The notes: generated by a model from the sequence alone, not told the origin. 60,306 nt of DNA from Chloroflexota bacterium (GCA_016235425.1 JACRLC010000084.1:1-60306); one strand, 5' to 3'. Counted from the first letter of the stretch, positions 8,033-17,717 are shown. Made by a program: numbers and translations.

Positions 8033-9724
8033 TTATGGGGAGATCGTTGTGAACAATTTAAACTCACCGCCAAATTCACCGACCGAGTTGTAGCGATAGA
8101 TTTCAATCACGGGCTGGCCGCAGTCACCGTATTGATTGCAGGTAAGCGTCCCTGTTTTTCCGGGGAAGTTACGTCTTGCATAAAGAACGTCGCGGATGGC
8201 CTGCCTGCCGATGTGCATGGTTCCATCGGCGTCAACTTCTGCGACTTTCGCAATGGCTTCGAGCAGCAAAGTGGTGACGTCATAGCCAAACTCGAATGAT
8301 CGTTCAAAGTAATCCGGGACGATTCTTGGATAGTGGGTTGTGTACCCGCTGGAACCGGATTCATCCACATAGGTGTTGTTGAAGGTCATGGATGAGAGTC
8401 CGAGCAGGGCGACGCTATCGCCATAATATTCATAAGTAATGTTCGCGAAGGAGCTGCCGAATGCCGGCAGTGGGAAGTAAATGGCATCCGGGGTTTGCTG
8501 GCCTGCGGCAATTCTGGTGTAGATTATTTCCTGGTAAATGCTCATATCGTAAATCTCATCGGTATCCAGAATTTTTCCTCCCAATTCCAGGAACTGGGCC
8601 GAAAAGGTCTCCGCGAGTTCTTTTGAGTAGTCATTGCCCTCATAAGCGACCGAAACGTATCTTGCGCCAAGATACTCGTACGCGTAGATTGCCATGCCGC
8701 GCGCTTCCACACCATCCGCCGCGGAGATGCGGAAATAGCCCTCCGGGTGAGTCCCCGGCGCGGTGAGGGATGTACGCGTATTGGACGGTGAAATCATGGT
8801 ATAGCCGGCGCCGGAGAAATAGGACATGGCGGCTATTGCCGCGCCAGAGCAAATGGTTCCAACGACGCCTGCAATGGACGGGTCGTTGACGATTCGTTCG
8901 GCGCTGGCAGAGGCCAGGTCGGAGTTACAGCCGTCATCGAAGGTCACGGCTTCAATTCCATGGCCTTTAATTTCTCCATAGTCATCAATCGCTGTGAAGA
9001 ATCCCTTCTCATTGCTGTAAGCAAGTTCCACAGCGGAACCGCTTTCGCCTGAATAGGAAAGCAATGCCGCGAGTCGAACCGGCTCGCCGGGCGCGTAGTT
9101 GATGCATCCCAGCGGGTCGGTGCAGGTAAATGTGACGGGGGGTACGGTGGGCGGTTCAGTGACCGGGACCGGGATTGCCGCCGTTTCAAAAGCGATGAAC
9201 GTGGTGAAGTGATTCACGCTGGCCTGGGCGCACCAGCCCGTGCAATTGACCTGCGCTTGAACGACCTCCTCGAACAGGTTGTTGTTATCTTCGTCGAAAA
9301 TGTAGACATCCACGTACTGCGCGCTCACCTGCCGGATCAGGGGAATGGTGATCGTGACAAAGGAATCGAACTGCATCCCCGACGGACTGAGCTTGATTGC
9401 GCCCAGCACTTCGCCGGTCTGGCCTGTTGAATTTTCGACCGCCTCGTCGAGTTGGGTTTGTTCGGATGTGCTGAGGCAGTCAATGGAGATGGTCTCCGTC
9501 CCTGAAAAACTGCCTGCGGGAATGTTGATATTTCCGGTCGCGGTCCCGCAGTCCACGGGGATGCCCTCGGCGGGCGTGCCGACATCTCCGTCAACGACTT
9601 CTTGATTGCTGTCGGATGGTATGGTGGATGACGGTGGATTGGTTGGAGTCGGGGTGGGCGTGGGGCCGCAAAAGATCGAGGTCAGCAGGATGGCGGCAAG
9701 TGCCAATGCGAATTTCCGGTTCAT
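8033..9724 (-). CDS. Branched-chain-amino-acid-type ABC substrate-binding protein
   Basis: A 563-residue exported protein. Residues 1-20 are a signal sequence ending SIFCG, an imperfect lipobox, followed by a Pro/Thr linker. Residues about 40-205 form an extra beta-rich region. From about 208 the protein is a type I periplasmic-binding domain (LivJ/Peripla_BP_6): VRLAALLSYSG, FDDGCNSDLASASAERIV, GVVGTICSGAAIAA, MISPSNT and YVSVAYEGNDYSKELAETF. An AGGAGG site overlaps the stop of the upstream gene and LutBC starts one base after this stop, so the three are one operon. No permease or ATPase for it lies here, so it may be a receptor rather than a transporter part. Confidence 0.82.
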   Translation of the reverse strand: MNRKFALALAAILLTSIFCGPTPTPTPTNPPSSTIPSDSNQEVVDGDVGTPAEGIPVDCGTATGNINIPAGSFSGTETISIDCLSTSEQTQLDEAVENSTGQTGEVLGAIKLSPSGMQFDSFVTITIPLIRQVSAQYVDVYIFDEDNNNLFEEVVQAQVNCTGWCAQASVNHFTTFIAFETAAIPVPVTEPPTVPPVTFTCTDPLGCINYAPGEPVRLAALLSYSGESGSAVELAYSNEKGFFTAIDDYGEIKGHGIEAVTFDDGCNSDLASASAERIVNDPSIAGVVGTICSGAAIAAMSYFSGAGYTMISPSNTRTSLTAPGTHPEGYFRISAADGVEARGMAIYAYEYLGARYVSVAYEGNDYSKELAETFSAQFLELGGKILDTDEIYDMSIYQEIIYTRIAAGQQTPDAIYFPLPAFGSSFANITYEYYGDSVALLGLSSMTFNNTYVDESGSSGYTTHYPRIVPDYFERSFEFGYDVTTLLLEAIAKVAEVDADGTMHIGRQAIRDVLYARRNFPGKTGTLTCNQYGDCGQPVIEIYRYNSVGEFGGEFKLFTTISP

Positions 9725-9736
9725 GGCAATACCTCC

Positions 9737-12700
9737 TTACTTGAGCACGCCAGAAGCGATGCGACTGGCCAGGTCGAGCAGCATTTGAAGCAGTTCGAAT
9801 TGGGCACTGCTCAAAGTGAACGACGGGAACATTACTTTCAAAATCGAGGGGACAAGCTCCTCAAGACTGCCAAAGATGGCAGTAAAAGTCGTTGTGATGA
9901 GAGGCACGCCGGAGCCGGTCAAGTAGACTGCCAGGGTGCCGAAGTCATAAAGGTCCGGGAGCCGGCTCCAGCCCAGGTTGAAGCGGGTGAGGGTGCGGAT
10001 GTCGAAGGCCAAAAGCCCAATCAGCAGGTTGTAAGCCAGCACGGAACCGGCCCAGATGAGGATGGCGGTCCAGTCACTTATGGATGAGGCATAAAGCAGG
10101 TGATAGGGAAGGAAGGCAAGGACAATGGTCAATGCAAGCCAGCCGCCTTTTTCCAAACCGTTGCGTCCGCGCACGTACGGGAAAAAGTATCCGAGGAAAA
10201 CAGCCGACGCCAGATATTGCGCCGCGAACGCGGCCAGGCGAATGGCAGTATTCAAGAATGGGAAGGGTAATGCCTGTTCAATTCCCGCCGCGGCGAGAGG
10301 CCAGCCGTGGATCAGCAGCATCGGCGCGGCGAGCAATACGCCCCAGGCCAGCGCGTGTTTCAGGTTGTCGCGGTGATTCGGCCCCGCGCCGAAATTGAAT
10401 CCCAAGTCGCGCAGGGTAATGGCGCTGTTTTGAGTCTTGAGATATTTTGGGCGCTCCAACTCGCGCGCGGATTTTTCCAGTTTTTCGCGCTGAGTGCGAT
10501 AGTTCTCGTCTTCCATTTTTCCTTCGCGCACCTGCTTTTGCATGTTCGATTCGGTTGCGCGCCACAAGCGGGTCTGGCGATTTAACAACAGCGTTTGCTT
10601 CACGCCCTCGCTGTGATGTTTGTTCACAAATTCGTGAGCAGTATTATCGGGCGGCAGAAGGATCATCGGAACCAGCCACTCGAACATGATCAGCCCGATC
10701 ACAATTGAAAGCGGAATGAATCCCCAGGCAGGACTGAGCCCAACGGCAAACGCGACCAAAATGACGCGGGCATAACCGCGTTCGAGCGATGACATTTTGC
10801 CGCCAAGCGAACGGTCATGCTTGCGGCGCAGGGTCATGGTGATGCCGAGGAGCAGGGCCAACGGCAATAGCGGGCGGATCAATGCCACGCCGAAGGTGGA
10901 GACTCCCAGCGCGCCACTCAACTGTGCGGAGAGTGGCAGGGATTGAATCGGCAGGCTCAGCCCGAACACGATTAAAAGCGCGAGCACTGCAATTCCTGCC
11001 GAGGGCGGTTTTGCTCTGTCACTGCCTGCCTGCGAGGCAAGCCAGATCAGCGAAAAGAATCCGAGCAGGGATAAACCCGTCAGCAACGCACTGACCCAGC
11101 CATCGGGCAAAAGGGCCAGTGCGAAATCTGCGGCAAACGCCGAGACCGGCGCGGCCAAAACTAAAAGGGCGAATAATGCCGTAGGACGCTGGGCCAGCCA
11201 GCGGGTCCAGGAGGGAAGCGGGAGGAAGAAAATTTCAAAGGTCAGCAGTCCCGCAGTCAGCCAGTGGATGTACGCCTCGCGATCCAATTCAATCCGGTTC
11301 ATCAAAGGCAGCCAGTTGATCGTCAGCAGAACCAGCGCGGCAATGCCGGACGCGAGGCAGGCAAGGCTGGAGTCGAGCGCGTTTTCTTTTTGCAGAGTCC
11401 ACAACATCAACGCGGAAGGGATGACCCACAGCGCGCCGAAAAGCAGGTTCGTGATCCAATCCGGGACGCGGGAGGGGAGGTCGCGCAAAAATGTTTGGAA
11501 GGTCGGCCTGGCGGCCAGTGTGTCGGTGAACGGGTCGGCGAGGTAGACCGCGCGATACGTGTCGTAGACTTGCGCCTGCACTGCGGCAGGAACGCGCGCG
11601 GGCAGTAACCCGACGATTTGCCCTTCGAGTGTTTCGCGCAAAAGCGGAGAGGGTTGAATTTGCAGACTGCTCACGATTTTCGAGATCGCATCCCGCAAGC
11701 GGGCGCGGCCGATTGGGTCGGCGGGCGGGTTCGGATTGCGGCTGACCCAGAACGTGAGAGTCGGTGTGCTTGCAAGCGCGCCGCGCCAGGTTTGTGTTGC
11801 GCCCTCGCTTGCTGAGGGCGTCGGCGAATTTTTGATCCCGCGCACGCCATCGAGAGTCGCGGTCACTGTATCCGTAATTTTGTATGGTGGAATTGATTCG
11901 CGTAACTCGTGCGTATCCAATTGAAAGACCGTGGCCGTATCTTCGGCGATCAAATAGGCCAGCGGCTGTGTTTCGATCAACACGCGCACGCGGTCACTGC
12001 CTGCCTGTTTTTCCTGACGCCACGTCATCAGGCGCGGGTCGAGAAAAGTATTCAGAGTCACTTTGCCAAACACGTATTCAAGGAATTGCGACTCGCTGAT
12101 ATTCCCCCCGGCCAGGTTCCGATAAATGAGATAGCCGTCGGGCATTTCGACTGAGAAGATGAGGCGGACATCGGTCGCGGAAAACTGCAAATCAACGGAT
12201 CGCTCCCAAACTCCCTCGCCTCTCGCGGGACTAAAAGTTGGCGCGGCCACGAGAAACTGATCCGCCGCCTCAACCTCCGCCTGGGGAATCACGCTCAGGC
12301 AAAAGGTTTTGATGGGTGTGTCGTTTGCGCTGTCCGGCAGGATTGCGTGGAAACTTCCCTCCTCATCAGAGGTCGCTTCCACCAGCGCTATACTCGAACA
12401 ACTTTCCCTGCCGATCTCGATCCTGCTCATCGGCGCGGCGGAACCATACAAGTGCAAGCCGTCCTCCTGGTTGACCAGCGCGGCTAAAAATGGCGCTTCC
12501 ACCTTCGTATGCGCCGGAAGAACGTTCAGTTTTTGAAAGCCGGTGGGATCGTAAAACAGCGGCAGAGTGGACGGGTCTATCTGTGTGGGCAGGGCGGCGA
12601 TCTCATTGCGTCTCTGCGGCAGGACGGGCATGTCGAGAAAATATTTGCCGAGCGCGTCGGTTTTTACCACGTCCAGCAGACGGTCGTTGAGGTAGACGGC

Positions 12701-12910
12701 CAGTTCCATGTTGGGCGGGGCCGTGACTTCGAGCTTATCCGCCACCCCCGGTTCATCGGTGGGATTGTATTTCAGGTCAATGGTGAACGGCTCGCTTGCG
12801 GACGTGTCCGGCGGATTGAATTGCGCCAATCCAAGCGTTGCCAGTAATGGAAAAAAACATATACCCAATAACAATAAAAACGTAAGCGGACGGTCGGTCG
12901 CTGGTCTCAT
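9737..12910 (-). CDS. Giant membrane protein with beta-rich ectodomain, unknown function
   Basis: 1057 residues. A signal or anchor helix (about 9-29) is followed by roughly 470 mainly extracytoplasmic residues with Ig-like features (TAPPNMELAVYLNDRLLD, GKYFLDMPVLPQ). From about 508 there are a dozen or so hydrophobic segments, broken by a charged cytoplasmic stretch near 790-850 (MQKQVREGKMEDENYR, EKLEKSARELERPKYL). I recognise no family. It begins the operon with the binding protein and LutBC, with GGAG before the ATG. The ectodomain contains two repeat-like insertions (ARGEGVWER; a GCCCTC...GAGGGC hairpin at 11803-11821). Confidence 0.75.
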   Translation of the reverse strand: MRPATDRPLTFLLLLGICFFPLLATLGLAQFNPPDTSASEPFTIDLKYNPTDEPGVADKLEVTAPPNMELAVYLNDRLLDVVKTDALGKYFLDMPVLPQRRNEIAALPTQIDPSTLPLFYDPTGFQKLNVLPAHTKVEAPFLAALVNQEDGLHLYGSAAPMSRIEIGRESCSSIALVEATSDEEGSFHAILPDSANDTPIKTFCLSVIPQAEVEAADQFLVAAPTFSPARGEGVWERSVDLQFSATDVRLIFSVEMPDGYLIYRNLAGGNISESQFLEYVFGKVTLNTFLDPRLMTWRQEKQAGSDRVRVLIETQPLAYLIAEDTATVFQLDTHELRESIPPYKITDTVTATLDGVRGIKNSPTPSASEGATQTWRGALASTPTLTFWVSRNPNPPADPIGRARLRDAISKIVSSLQIQPSPLLRETLEGQIVGLLPARVPAAVQAQVYDTYRAVYLADPFTDTLAARPTFQTFLRDLPSRVPDWITNLLFGALWVIPSALMLWTLQKENALDSSLACLASGIAALVLLTINWLPLMNRIELDREAYIHWLTAGLLTFEIFFLPLPSWTRWLAQRPTALFALLVLAAPVSAFAADFALALLPDGWVSALLTGLSLLGFFSLIWLASQAGSDRAKPPSAGIAVLALLIVFGLSLPIQSLPLSAQLSGALGVSTFGVALIRPLLPLALLLGITMTLRRKHDRSLGGKMSSLERGYARVILVAFAVGLSPAWGFIPLSIVIGLIMFEWLVPMILLPPDNTAHEFVNKHHSEGVKQTLLLNRQTRLWRATESNMQKQVREGKMEDENYRTQREKLEKSARELERPKYLKTQNSAITLRDLGFNFGAGPNHRDNLKHALAWGVLLAAPMLLIHGWPLAAAGIEQALPFPFLNTAIRLAAFAAQYLASAVFLGYFFPYVRGRNGLEKGGWLALTIVLAFLPYHLLYASSISDWTAILIWAGSVLAYNLLIGLLAFDIRTLTRFNLGWSRLPDLYDFGTLAVYLTGSGVPLITTTFTAIFGSLEELVPSILKVMFPSFTLSSAQFELLQMLLDLASRIASGVLK

Positions 12911-12945
12911 CTCTGTTCTCCAAGTTGGCGTAGTCCTGCAAAAAG

Positions 12946-12975
12946 ACTATATAACAAAAGGGGGAGGAAAGTCAA
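12946..12975 (-). promoter_or_regulatory. Sigma-70-type promoter for the giant membrane protein/SBP/LutBC operon
   Basis: On the minus strand TTGACT (12970-12975) is followed after 18 bases by TATAGT (12946-12951), or after 16 by TATATA. It lies just past the lutA stop and about 35 bp before the ATG at 12910, so this operon need not depend on read-through from lutA. Confidence 0.6.
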
Positions 12976-12984
12976 TCAGTTTTT

Positions 12985-13710
12985 TTACCGGTGATTCAGC
13001 ACTTCTGCAATATGCACCACGCGTTGACTCTTCTTCTGCCTGTGCAATCCGCCTGCGATGTGCATGAGACAGCCTGCCTCAGCCAGGACCAGCGTTGGCG
13101 ATTTCGTTTCCTCAAGATTCGAAATCTTTCGTTTCAACCATTCCGCCGAAAGTTCAGGGTGTTCCAGTGAGAAGACGCCGCCGAAGCCGCAACATTCTTC
13201 CGCATTGGGCAAGTCCACGATTTGCGCGCCGCGGACGTTTGCCAGCAGGGCGCGCGGCTGGCGGTCAATGTTCATGCCGCGCAGGAGGTGGCAGGATGGA
13301 TGATAGGTGAGAACGCCATCCCAGCGTGCGCCGAGGTCGGTGACGCCCAATTTGTCAACGAGATATTCTGTGAATTCGTAAACGCGCGAACCCAACGCCT
13401 GCGCGCGCGTCAGCCAGCGCGGGTCATCGGCGAATAATTCGGGATAGTTGTGCTTAATCATGTGCGCGCATGAGCCGGAAGGCATGACCACGTCACCGGT
13501 CGTTTTTTCAAAGACGCGAATCGTGTGCTCGGCCATCGGTCGCGCTTCGGCGCGCAGGCCTGCGTTGAACAGAGGCTGCCCGCAACAGGTCTGGTCGCGC
13601 GGGAAATCCACGGAGAGGCCGAGGCGGCGGAGAATGTCCACGATGGCCTCACCAGTTTCGGGGTAGAAAGAATCGACGAGACAGGTGATGAAGAGTTGTA
13701 CGTCGGCCAT
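12985..13710 (-). CDS. lutA: LutA-type (Fe)-S oxidoreductase
   Basis: 241 residues with two CCG domains: DQTCCGQPLFNAG in the first half and HPSCHLLRGM ... AEECCGFGGVFS in the second, as in LutA/GlcF-type heterodisulfide-reductase-like subunits. It should pair with the LutB part of the fusion encoded downstream in lactate oxidation. No Shine-Dalgarno is present; a TACAAT box ends six bases before the ATG, so the mRNA is probably leaderless. Confidence 0.9.
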   Translation of the reverse strand: MADVQLFITCLVDSFYPETGEAIVDILRRLGLSVDFPRDQTCCGQPLFNAGLRAEARPMAEHTIRVFEKTTGDVVMPSGSCAHMIKHNYPELFADDPRWLTRAQALGSRVYEFTEYLVDKLGVTDLGARWDGVLTYHPSCHLLRGMNIDRQPRALLANVRGAQIVDLPNAEECCGFGGVFSLEHPELSAEWLKRKISNLEETKSPTLVLAEAGCLMHIAGGLHRQKKSQRVVHIAEVLNHR

Positions 13711-13716
13711 GCGGCG

Positions 13717-13722
13717 ATTGTA
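13717..13722 (-). promoter_or_regulatory. -10 box of a leaderless lutA promoter
   Basis: TACAAT on the minus strand, separated from the ATG at 13710 by exactly six bases. The same geometry recurs before seven other genes in the window. Confidence 0.5.
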
Positions 13723-13761
13723 ATCCCGAAAGGCATAAACAACTATTTCTCCCTGAAAGTT

Positions 13762-13770
13762 TGGTATGAT
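13762..13770 (+). promoter_or_regulatory. Extended -10 promoter of glgP
   Basis: TGGTATGAT, an extended -10 element, ends eight bases before the ATG at 13779. No ribosome site is visible in the gap, so a leaderless or nearly leaderless transcript is likely. The 68-bp gap to lutA thus carries divergent promoters. Confidence 0.45.
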
Positions 13771-13778
13771 TGCCCGCT

Positions 13779-15917
13779 ATGAATACTTTCCGCACTCAAT
13801 TACCCGATTCATTTAATCTTCCCAAAAAACTGGCACGCCTCGGCGAACTCGCCTACAACCTGTGGTGGACGTGGAACCCAAATGCCACGCGTCTGTTTGC
13901 CCGCCTCGACTTTGCCTTGTGGGAACGTCTCAACCACAATCCGATTCGGATGCTGCGTGAAATCAAACGCGCCCGTCTGGATGAAGTGGAAAAAGACGCC
14001 GACTACATGTACTCGTACAAACGAGTCTTTTCGGACTTCGACGCGTATCTCGCTCAACCGGATGCGTGGTCACCTCGGACTCACCCTGAGCTGATCAACC
14101 GTCCCATAGCTTATTTTTCCATGGAGTTTGGTCTGCACGAAACCCTCCCGATTTATTCGGGCGGACTCGGCGTACTGTCTGGCGACCACTTGAAAGAAGC
14201 GTCTGATTTGGGATTACCGCTCGCGGCCATGGGTTTCATGTACGCGCAGGGATATTTCACGCAACGAATCACCGAAGACGGCTGGCAGGAAACGTTGAAT
14301 AATCCGTTGGTTTTTGATGATTTGCCCGCACTGCCAGTGTGTGAAAACGGTGAGCGCCTGACGATTGAGGTTGAATTCCCAGACCGTGTCGTGTCTGTCC
14401 AAATCTGGGAAGTGCGCGTGGGACGCGTGCCTTTATATCTGCTCGACTCAAATGTGGAGGGCAACTCTGAAAACGACCGCCTGCTCACGGCGCGGCTTTA
14501 CTGGTCAGACCTCGACCGCCGCATCATGCAGGAAGTTGTGCTCGGCATCGGCGGCGTGCGTGCCTTGCGTGCGCTCGGGTATAACCCGTCGGTCTGGCAC
14601 ATGAACGAAGGTCACGCCGCGTTTTTGATTCTGGAACGCGCACGCGAATTGGTTGCGTCTGGTTATACGTTTGAACAAGCCATCGAGCAAACGCGCGGAC
14701 AAAATATCTTCACCACGCACACACCCGTCCCCGCGGGCAATGACGAATTCCCGCTCTGGCTCATGGACAAATATCTCGCCGCCATCTGGCCGCAGCTTGG
14801 ACTTAATCAGGAGCAGTTCTACAATCTTGCGCGTCACCAACAGCCTCACGGTGAGACGTTCAGTATGGGGGTGCTGGCTTTGCGATTCTCCGAGGGACGC
14901 AACGCAGTCTCCGAATTGCACGGACAGGTCTCGCGCAAGATGTGGCATTCCCTATGGCAGGATAAAAAGGAAGAGGACGTCCCCATCACGTATGTGACCA
15001 ACGGCGTCCACACTGCAAACTGGATGGCGCGCCGCCTCCGCAACCTGCTCACCGATGAATTTGGCGCAGACTGGCTCGACCATCTCGACGAGCCTGAACT
15101 ATGGGCAAAACTCGATGACATCCAAATTGAAAAACTCTGGGCAGTCCGTTTACACCTCAAACGCAAACTCGTCTTTTATCTGCGCGAACGCGTCCGTGAC
15201 CGTTGGACGCATGGCGGATTCCATCCTGTGCAGGTGGTCTCTTCGGGTGTGATGGTCAATCCCTACGCGTTGACGATTGGCTTTGCGCGCCGCTTCGCAA
15301 CTTACAAACGCGCCAGCCTGATTCTTTCGGATGTGGAACGCCTGCTTAACATCATCAACCGTCCGAATATGCCCGTGCAAATCATCTTTGCCGGAAAGGC
15401 GCATCCCGCCGATGACCCTGGCAAGCAGCTGATTCAGAAAATCTACCGCCAGGTCAAGCGCGCGGAGACGGGTGGGCGGCTGGTCTTCATCGAAGACTAC
15501 GATATGAATTTAGCCCGCTATCTGGTTCAAGGCGTGGATGTGTGGATGAACACGCCGCGTCGTCCGCTGGAAGCATCCGGCACTTCGGGTATGAAGGCTG
15601 GTCTCAACGGCGCGTTGAACTTCTCCGTGCTGGATGGCTGGTGGCGCGAATCCTACAATGGCAAAAATGGCTGGGCCATCGGCGAAGACAAGGAACACGT
15701 CTCACCTGAAGTTCAGGATGCGACAGATGCAGAGACCTTGTACTCCACGCTTGAAAACGAAATCATTCCGCTGTTCTACGACCGCGACATCAAGGACGTG
15801 CCGCGCGGCTGGCTGGAACGCGTGAAGGAATCCATCAAGACCGTCACACCGCAATTTTCCACGCGCAGGATGTTGAAGGAGTATGTGGAGAAATTGTATT
15901 TGAAGGCGTTGGGATAA
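13779..15917 (+). CDS. glgP: Alpha-glucan (glycogen) phosphorylase
   Basis: 712 residues, the short GT35 form that starts with a DUF3417-type N-terminal region (LARLGELAYNLWWTWNP). Family blocks include YFSMEFGLHETLPIYSGGLGVL split over 14100-14180, VWHMNEGHAAF, TTHTPVPAGNDEF, YVTNGVHTANWMA, and the PLP site EASGTSGMKAGLNG, whose Lys binds the cofactor. The enzyme releases glucose-1-phosphate from stored glucan. ATG 13779 is chosen over an upstream TTG because of the adjacent -10 box. Confidence 0.95.
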   Translation: MNTFRTQLPDSFNLPKKLARLGELAYNLWWTWNPNATRLFARLDFALWERLNHNPIRMLREIKRARLDEVEKDADYMYSYKRVFSDFDAYLAQPDAWSPRTHPELINRPIAYFSMEFGLHETLPIYSGGLGVLSGDHLKEASDLGLPLAAMGFMYAQGYFTQRITEDGWQETLNNPLVFDDLPALPVCENGERLTIEVEFPDRVVSVQIWEVRVGRVPLYLLDSNVEGNSENDRLLTARLYWSDLDRRIMQEVVLGIGGVRALRALGYNPSVWHMNEGHAAFLILERARELVASGYTFEQAIEQTRGQNIFTTHTPVPAGNDEFPLWLMDKYLAAIWPQLGLNQEQFYNLARHQQPHGETFSMGVLALRFSEGRNAVSELHGQVSRKMWHSLWQDKKEEDVPITYVTNGVHTANWMARRLRNLLTDEFGADWLDHLDEPELWAKLDDIQIEKLWAVRLHLKRKLVFYLRERVRDRWTHGGFHPVQVVSSGVMVNPYALTIGFARRFATYKRASLILSDVERLLNIINRPNMPVQIIFAGKAHPADDPGKQLIQKIYRQVKRAETGGRLVFIEDYDMNLARYLVQGVDVWMNTPRRPLEASGTSGMKAGLNGALNFSVLDGWWRESYNGKNGWAIGEDKEHVSPEVQDATDAETLYSTLENEIIPLFYDRDIKDVPRGWLERVKESIKTVTPQFSTRRMLKEYVEKLYLKALG

Positions 15918-15925
15918 ACAATTTG

Positions 15926-15994
15926 AACCGCAAAGAACGCAAAGGCCGCGAAGAAAAAATCTTTGCGCTCTTAGCGGGCTTCGCGGTTCATTAA
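15926..15994. repeat. Imperfect palindromic repeat (AACCGCAAAGAACGCAAAG type)
   Basis: GAACCGCAAAGAACGCAAAGGCCGCGAAG is mirrored by CTTTGCGCTCTTAGCGGGCTTCGCGGTTC. This fills the gap between glgP and the rhodanese gene and could act as a terminator. It is a common dispersed bacterial repeat type. Confidence 0.55.
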
Positions 15995-16009
15995 TAAAGG
16001 GTAAAAAAC

Positions 16010-16354
16010 ATGGTTCCCGAAATTACTGTTACCGAACTTGCTAATAAATTGAAATCTCAAGAGCAATTTGTCTTATTGGATGTCCGCGAACTGCTTGAGC
16101 TTGGATATGCCAAATTAACGGACAGCAGGCTCGAGGTCACGCCGATGAGCCGATTGGCCTCTCAAGGCGTGGATGCCCTGCCCGAGTCCGCGAAATCCAG
16201 GGACGCGGAAATCTACGTGATGTGTCATCATGGCAACCGCAGTGCTGACGTAACGCGCTGGCTCGCCGCGCAAGGCTGGACGAATATCTTCAACGTCCGC
16301 GGCGGGATTGATGCCTACGCGCGTGAAATTGATAAAACAGTGGGATTTTATTAG
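16010..16354 (+). CDS. Single-domain rhodanese-like protein
   Basis: 114 residues forming one rhodanese domain. FVLLDVRELLELGYAKL holds the conserved DVRE, and the active-site loop is MCHHGNRS, a C-x3-x-R loop with the catalytic Cys. GWTNIFNVRGGIDAYA is the usual terminal block. It likely transfers sulfane sulfur to an unknown acceptor. The gene is separate from its neighbours. Confidence 0.9.
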   Translation: MVPEITVTELANKLKSQEQFVLLDVRELLELGYAKLTDSRLEVTPMSRLASQGVDALPESAKSRDAEIYVMCHHGNRSADVTRWLAAQGWTNIFNVRGGIDAYAREIDKTVGFY

Positions 16355-16389
16355 CCCGTTATCAAGTTGGAAGGTTATCAGGTTTGAAA

Positions 16390-16520
16390 GTTAAACAAAG
16401 AAGGTTGAGAACGCATTACGCACCGTCCCGAAGGTTCAAGTGGAAATCCAGCCTGAATTACGGGAACCTTCGGGACGTTTTGCGTAAGGTGAGTTAAACA
16501 AAGAAGGTTGAGAACGCATT
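16390..16520. repeat. Composite repeat: 28-bp direct repeats flanking a palindromic element
   Basis: A 28-bp sequence starting GTTAAACAAAGAAGG occurs at 16390-16417 and again at 16493-16520. Between them lies an inverted repeat CGTCCCGAAGGTTC (16424-16437) / GAACCTTCGGGACG (16464-16477). The core matches the element at 49538-49589 in design and sequence. The arrangement resembles a small non-autonomous element with a duplicated flank. Confidence 0.65.
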
Positions 16521-16589
16521 CGGCGACTCTCAACCTTCAAACTTTTAAACCATCAGACTACCCAACTACCAAACTATCGAACTACAAAA

Positions 16590-17717
16590 CTACTTCCCAA
16601 ACACAAACTGCCCATTCTTGTAAAATAACTGGCCGTCCACGAGGATTTCGGAATCGGTTCGCATGTCACAAATCATGTCCCAGTGAATCGCGGACTTGTT
16701 CTTCGAGCCAGTTTCAGGATAACCCGCGCCGAGCGCCATGTGGAAGGAACCGCCGATTTTCTCATCGAAGAGAATGTTGCCAGTGAACCTGTTGATGTCG
16801 AAGTTGGTGCCGATGGCGAACTCGCCGAGGAAGCGTGAGCCTGCGTCGGTTTCGAGCGTCTTGAGCAGGTAATCGAGATTCTTGTCCGCTTTGGCCTGTT
16901 CCACGCGGCCGTTGGAAAAGGTCAACTCCGCGCCTTCCACGCTGACACCGACATAGTTGGCGGGATACGTGAACTTCACCCAGCCGTTGACCGATTCTTC
17001 CACCGGCCCGGTATATACTTCACCGTCGGGCATGTTATACGTGCCGAAGGAATTCATGAACGTGCGGCCCTTGACCGAAAGAGTCAAATCCACATTCGGG
17101 CCGCGCAGGACGACCTGGTTCTTGCCTTTCATGAAATCCACGGCGGCCTGCTGTTTGGCTTCGATGTTTTGCCAGAATGCAATCGGGTCATCTTCGCTCG
17201 TGTGCATCGCGCCGAACACAAAGTCCTCATATTCTTTCAGGCTCATGTTGGCGTCCTGCGCGTATGCTTCGGTGGGGAAGAGTGTGGTCACCCACTTGAA
17301 CGTCCCCTCCGCACCGCGGCGGAATTGTGTCTCGGTGATGTAACTCAATGCCCGCGCGTGCCGCGTGGATTTGACCGGGTCTGCGTTGGTCTGTCCGCGC
17401 GTATTGGTCGCGGAGTGGATGCGGATGCGGCTCTCGAACTGCTCGTAAGCCATTTTATAGAACGTCGGCACAAAGTCCAGTTGCGCGTCGGTCTTGGCGT
17501 AAGTCAGGAACATCTCCTCCTGGCTGAACGGCATGGTTCCGGGCAATAACATCATCAGGTGCGGATGTCCGCCCTTTTCCATAATTTGGATGTACAGTTC
17601 ACGAAGCAGCGGCTCTGCCGCGGTTGTGCCTTCCAATAAAACGCGGTCGCCGGGGACAATCCGGGCGGAATGTTCCACCAGGATTTTTGCAAATTTCTGA
17701 ACACGGATGTCGGCCAC
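16590..17717 (-). CDS. M29 family aminopeptidase
   Basis: 375 residues from a GTG start backed by AGGAG. The whole protein follows the thermophilic metallo-aminopeptidase (AmpS/AmpT, M29) family, including GDRVLLEG near the N-terminus, NGRVEQAKADKNLDYL, GEFAIGTN and the C-terminal HMALGAGYPETG and SAIHWDMICDMR blocks carrying metal ligands (Glu, His, Asp). It removes N-terminal residues from peptides in the cytoplasm. A TATAAT box lies 28 bases before the start. Confidence 0.92.
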   Translation of the reverse strand: MADIRVQKFAKILVEHSARIVPGDRVLLEGTTAAEPLLRELYIQIMEKGGHPHLMMLLPGTMPFSQEEMFLTYAKTDAQLDFVPTFYKMAYEQFESRIRIHSATNTRGQTNADPVKSTRHARALSYITETQFRRGAEGTFKWVTTLFPTEAYAQDANMSLKEYEDFVFGAMHTSEDDPIAFWQNIEAKQQAAVDFMKGKNQVVLRGPNVDLTLSVKGRTFMNSFGTYNMPDGEVYTGPVEESVNGWVKFTYPANYVGVSVEGAELTFSNGRVEQAKADKNLDYLLKTLETDAGSRFLGEFAIGTNFDINRFTGNILFDEKIGGSFHMALGAGYPETGSKNKSAIHWDMICDMRTDSEILVDGQLFYKNGQFVFGK

